A DNA stretch of 19,436 nt. Source: Linderina pennispora. Its lineage: Eukaryota; Kickxellomycota; Kickxellomycetes; Kickxellales; Kickxellaceae. The notes under the pieces are model-generated. The model did not search any database. It worked only from the letters and a program-made list of their open reading frames with translations, and was not told the origin of the DNA. A program made the translations under genes and the position numbers. The stretch lies in NCBI RefSeq assembly GCF_002104995.1, contig NW_024468439.1:1-19436 (forward strand). The letters are read 5' to 3'. Positions 17,707 through 19,436 of the stretch are shown here, in pieces; the first letter of the stretch is position 1; each line of letters opens with the position of its first letter.

Positions 17707-17823
17707 CTCAAAAAGTGTAGTATATGATAGGTGAGAAAAAGAAAACGGTGCAGAGAGGAAAAGCAGCTCGCAAGGTGTCTTTGCAGCAGCCTGCCAGCAA
17801 AGCGGGCCAAATAAATCTCAGCC

Positions 17824-17831
17824 TTTTTATA
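17824..17831 (-). promoter_or_regulatory. TATA element, probable SKP1 core promoter
   Basis: TATAAAAA on the minus strand, about 507-514 bases before the SKP1 ATG and about 120 bases before the candidate leader-intron donor. A strong consensus, assigned to SKP1 by orientation. Confidence 0.45.
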
Positions 17832-18507
17832 CAGTTGTTCTGAAGATTTCCTCTTGAGCTCCGCCAATCAGGATCGCGCAAGCCTTCAGCCGCAGCCGCC
17901 CTTGGAAAGAGGGCAATAAAATCAGTCCCTTCAGTCTTGAAACCCAGCTCGCTCGAGTTCTGGCAGGCTCCTGCTGCGGCTTGCTGCCAAATCGGGCCAG
18001 ACCGGTGTCGCGAGAGAAGCCTGCGGAATGTGACAGGCTGGCAATTGATACAAACAGGTGGCCTGAGTAGCCATCGCTATGAATCTTCATCTTGGTGAGC
18101 GTCTCAGACTGTTGCTGCTTGTGCCATTCGGCTCCAGCAGCATACGGCTCGACTCAAATGCGCTAATATCTTTTTATGCATATGGCTATTCGAAGATGCA
18201 TGTCCTGAATCAAATGGGTCGCATGCTTCTATGTCATAGCACTCTAGCATCCAATATCTCGTAAGCAGATGCTGCACGACTAGGACTTTATTGAAGTCTC
18301 TATTACAAAGGATTCACTCGTTACCCAAGCACACCCAGAGAAACTTTGATAGTCTGCGCAGCTTGACAGGGCAAGAAGGATACAAGGGCATAGAGCTTCA
18401 CAAAGATTGTAAAGCTATGGGGCAGCAATAAAATTATGTGGAGCTAGGATGAACTAATGATGATAGCGATGCATTTTATATAAAGCAAGGAGATTCAGAC
18501 ATATCTT

Positions 18508-18882
18508 TTATATCTCGGCGAAAATTAGACACTTTGGCAAGTGGGGGCATTTGGTAAACGACGATTCCCTGCATTTTTTGCGCGTTCTGTTGTAGTCGAC
18601 GGGTTCTTGTATCAAATGCGTCGGATTGGCACAGCAGTTCTTGTTGCAAAGGTGGTAAACCGGCATATCCACGTAGAGCCTGCGGTACCACAGCAAGTAT
18701 ACGAGTATGTGCATCACCAGCCTTTTGCCATTGATTCTTAGCTGCATGACCCCACCCGGCTTGATAGCTGCGCCTTTGACGTCAAAGCACCCGTACTTTT
18801 CGTTAATTGTCATCCGATCCTTTCCATCGCAGAGCTCTTGCCAGATATACCGAAGCTCCTCCAGTGATACACCTTCGAGCAT
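18508..18882 (-). CDS. I-PpoI-like His-Me finger endonuclease (zinc-binding homing-endonuclease domain)
   Basis: A small nuclease of the beta-beta-alpha-metal (His-Me) fold, related to the zinc-loop region of homing endonuclease I-PpoI. From the ATG at 18882 it has 124 residues. The core YHLCNKNCCANPTHL, EPVDYNRTRKKC and KCPHLPKCL aligns residue by residue with I-PpoI. It supplies the catalytic His (of HLC), zinc-1 ligands Cys, Cys and His at +2, +7 and +12 from it, the metal-binding Asn at +21, and zinc-2 Cys at +27. Cys-Pro-His...Cys completes zinc 2 with one extra residue. KYGCFDV can supply the remaining zinc-1 Cys. The frame stays open upstream to about 18981 without an ATG (TTG at 18933), so a longer spliced or frameshifted form is possible. 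A TATA element 72 bases before 18882 favours the short form. Substrate and role are unknown. Confidence 0.78.
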   Translation of the reverse strand: MLEGVSLEELRYIWQELCDGKDRMTINEKYGCFDVKGAAIKPGGVMQLRINGKRLVMHILVYLLWYRRLYVDMPVYHLCNKNCCANPTHLIQEPVDYNRTRKKCRESSFTKCPHLPKCLIFAEI

Positions 18883-18926
18883 GGAGAGTGCGCGCTTCGA
18901 GCGGTTACATCTACCCTCGCCAGAGA

Positions 18927-19140
18927 TTAGCAATTCGTCTGCGGTAGCTCGCTGTTTATACGTGGTACCAGTAGTGGAGACTCAAATGGGGTGGTGATCG
19001 ACTCGGGTTCAGAATCTGGTGCAGCGTCCTCCTCTTGGGATGCAAATCTGGGCTCCGGCTCAACCTCAGATTCCGGGTCAGGCACGGACTCGGATCCGGA
19101 TGAAGTGCCTTCTTCCTCATATTCCGATTCGGTCTCAAGA

Positions 19141-19184
<44 letters not shown>

Positions 19185-19373
19185 CACTGAGGCAACCGGT
19201 CAGTACTGTGTGCAGGTTCGGGCTTCATATATCCATCTGGAGCCGAGCTCGTGCCGCCTCCTTCTTGACCTTCACCTTCTTGACTCTCGTTGTCTTGCTC
19301 TTCTCTGTGCTTTCTCTTTACTACGCTTCCTCTTTTCGCCCATGCCCTGGCGCTCCTTTAATTTTTTGGTCAT
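18927..19373 (-). CDS. Acidic low-complexity ORF with basic start; gene structure unresolved
   Basis: An ATG at 19373 opens a very basic 33-residue stretch (MTKKLKERQGMGEKRKRSKE...), ending at TGA 19272-19274. The same frame reopens after a TGA near 19198-19200 as VASVEPEPEP, followed by Glu/Ser/Pro-rich sequence to a stop at 18927. Between them a second frame reads acidic/Gly-rich (ESQEGEGQEGGGTSSAPDGY). The bridge could be an intron (GTGAAG donor, CTGAC branch-like site, CTCAG acceptor), but the phase does not fit. Two single-base indels would also explain it. It may be the N-terminus of the nuclease (one further base shift), a separate gene, or non-coding. The plus strand is also open here (Ser/Gly-rich), as expected for a repeat. 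Confidence 0.3.
18954..18960 (-). promoter_or_regulatory. Candidate TATA element of the His-Me nuclease gene
   Basis: TATAAAC on the minus strand, 72-78 bases before the ATG at 18882. This spacing resembles the TATA-to-ATG spacing of SF3A2 and PRX1 here. It overlaps the end of the acidic ORF, so it competes with a model in which that ORF is the nuclease's N-terminus. Confidence 0.35.
19141..19182 (+). repeat. Hexanucleotide tandem repeat (TCAGGC)7
   Basis: Seven perfect copies of TCAGGC. On the minus strand they can encode Glu-Pro repeats (GAGCCT phase) within the acidic ORF; in other frames they read Ser-Leu, or Ser-Gly on the plus strand. Probably variable in length between strains. Confidence 0.9.
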
Positions 19374-19436
19374 GTTGTAACTAAAACAAGCAACAGTGAA
19401 GCGATTACGACGCATGAAAGTAATAAAAAGCGTGTC

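Larger units (their letters stand above)
17318..18507. other. Intergenic region upstream of SKP1
   Basis: About 1.2 kb with no convincing coding frame. The half nearest SKP1 holds the candidate leader intron and TATA box. The distal half (about 17835-18500) is mixed AT-rich sequence that includes the 3' flank of the nuclease gene; I see no RNA gene, repeat or domain in it. Confidence 0.45.

Noticed and set aside
18140-18175. Stretch resembling a tRNA B box
   Set aside because: No matching A box, acceptor stem or anticodon arm.
18991-19380. 129-residue plus-strand Ser/Gly-rich frame with hydrophobic end
   Set aside because: Its repeat and hydrophobic tail are the complement of the Glu-Pro repeat and the basic leader; no independent evidence, though not excluded.

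Overview
This window is nuclear DNA from a fungus. The genes are densely packed, and several are split by short spliceosomal introns (71-212 nt, GTRNGT donors, CTAAY-like branch sites, YAG acceptors). The gene set is eukaryotic: ESCRT-II, U2 snRNP, SCF ubiquitin ligase, ER N-glycan processing and mitochondrial lipid synthesis. GC-rich codon use, small introns and the mix of homologues suggest an early-diverging lineage such as Kickxellomycotina. That placement is an impression and was not tested.

Layout, left half. 1-481 (+) is the 3' end of homogentisate 1,2-dioxygenase. 524-1174 (-) is an unrecognised coiled-coil protein. 1378-2063 (-) is the very-long-chain 3-hydroxyacyl-CoA dehydratase. 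2388-3174 (+) is a three-exon VPS25. 3231-4166 (-) holds two weak orphan ORFs. 4314-6689 (+) is ER glucosidase I (GH63). 6854-7519 (-) is a 1-Cys peroxiredoxin. 7843-8624 (-) is a two-exon UCH-type deubiquitinase.

Right half. 8882-9667 (+) is a LAA2/aftiphilin-like AP-1 accessory protein. 9845-10603 (+) is SF3A2. 10719-12717 (-) is a three-exon VHS/GAT protein resembling LSB5. About 1.1 kb of apparently non-coding DNA precedes OGG1 (13806-15005, +). OGG1 converges on the mitochondrial PGP synthase PGS1 (15043-16584, -), which is followed by SKP1 (16841-17317, -). The right edge carries an I-PpoI-like His-Me finger nuclease (18508-18882, -) and an upstream acidic low-complexity ORF with a hexanucleotide repeat.

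The genes are mostly unrelated housekeeping loci, not an operon or cluster. Two things stand out. First, the left 6.1 kb contains five single-base frameshifts in three conserved genes, while the conserved genes from 6.85 to 17.3 kb have none. This points to local assembly error or, less likely, decay. Second, the nuclease at the right edge keeps every catalytic and zinc-binding residue of the I-PpoI fold but sits alone in intergenic DNA, not inside an rDNA intron.
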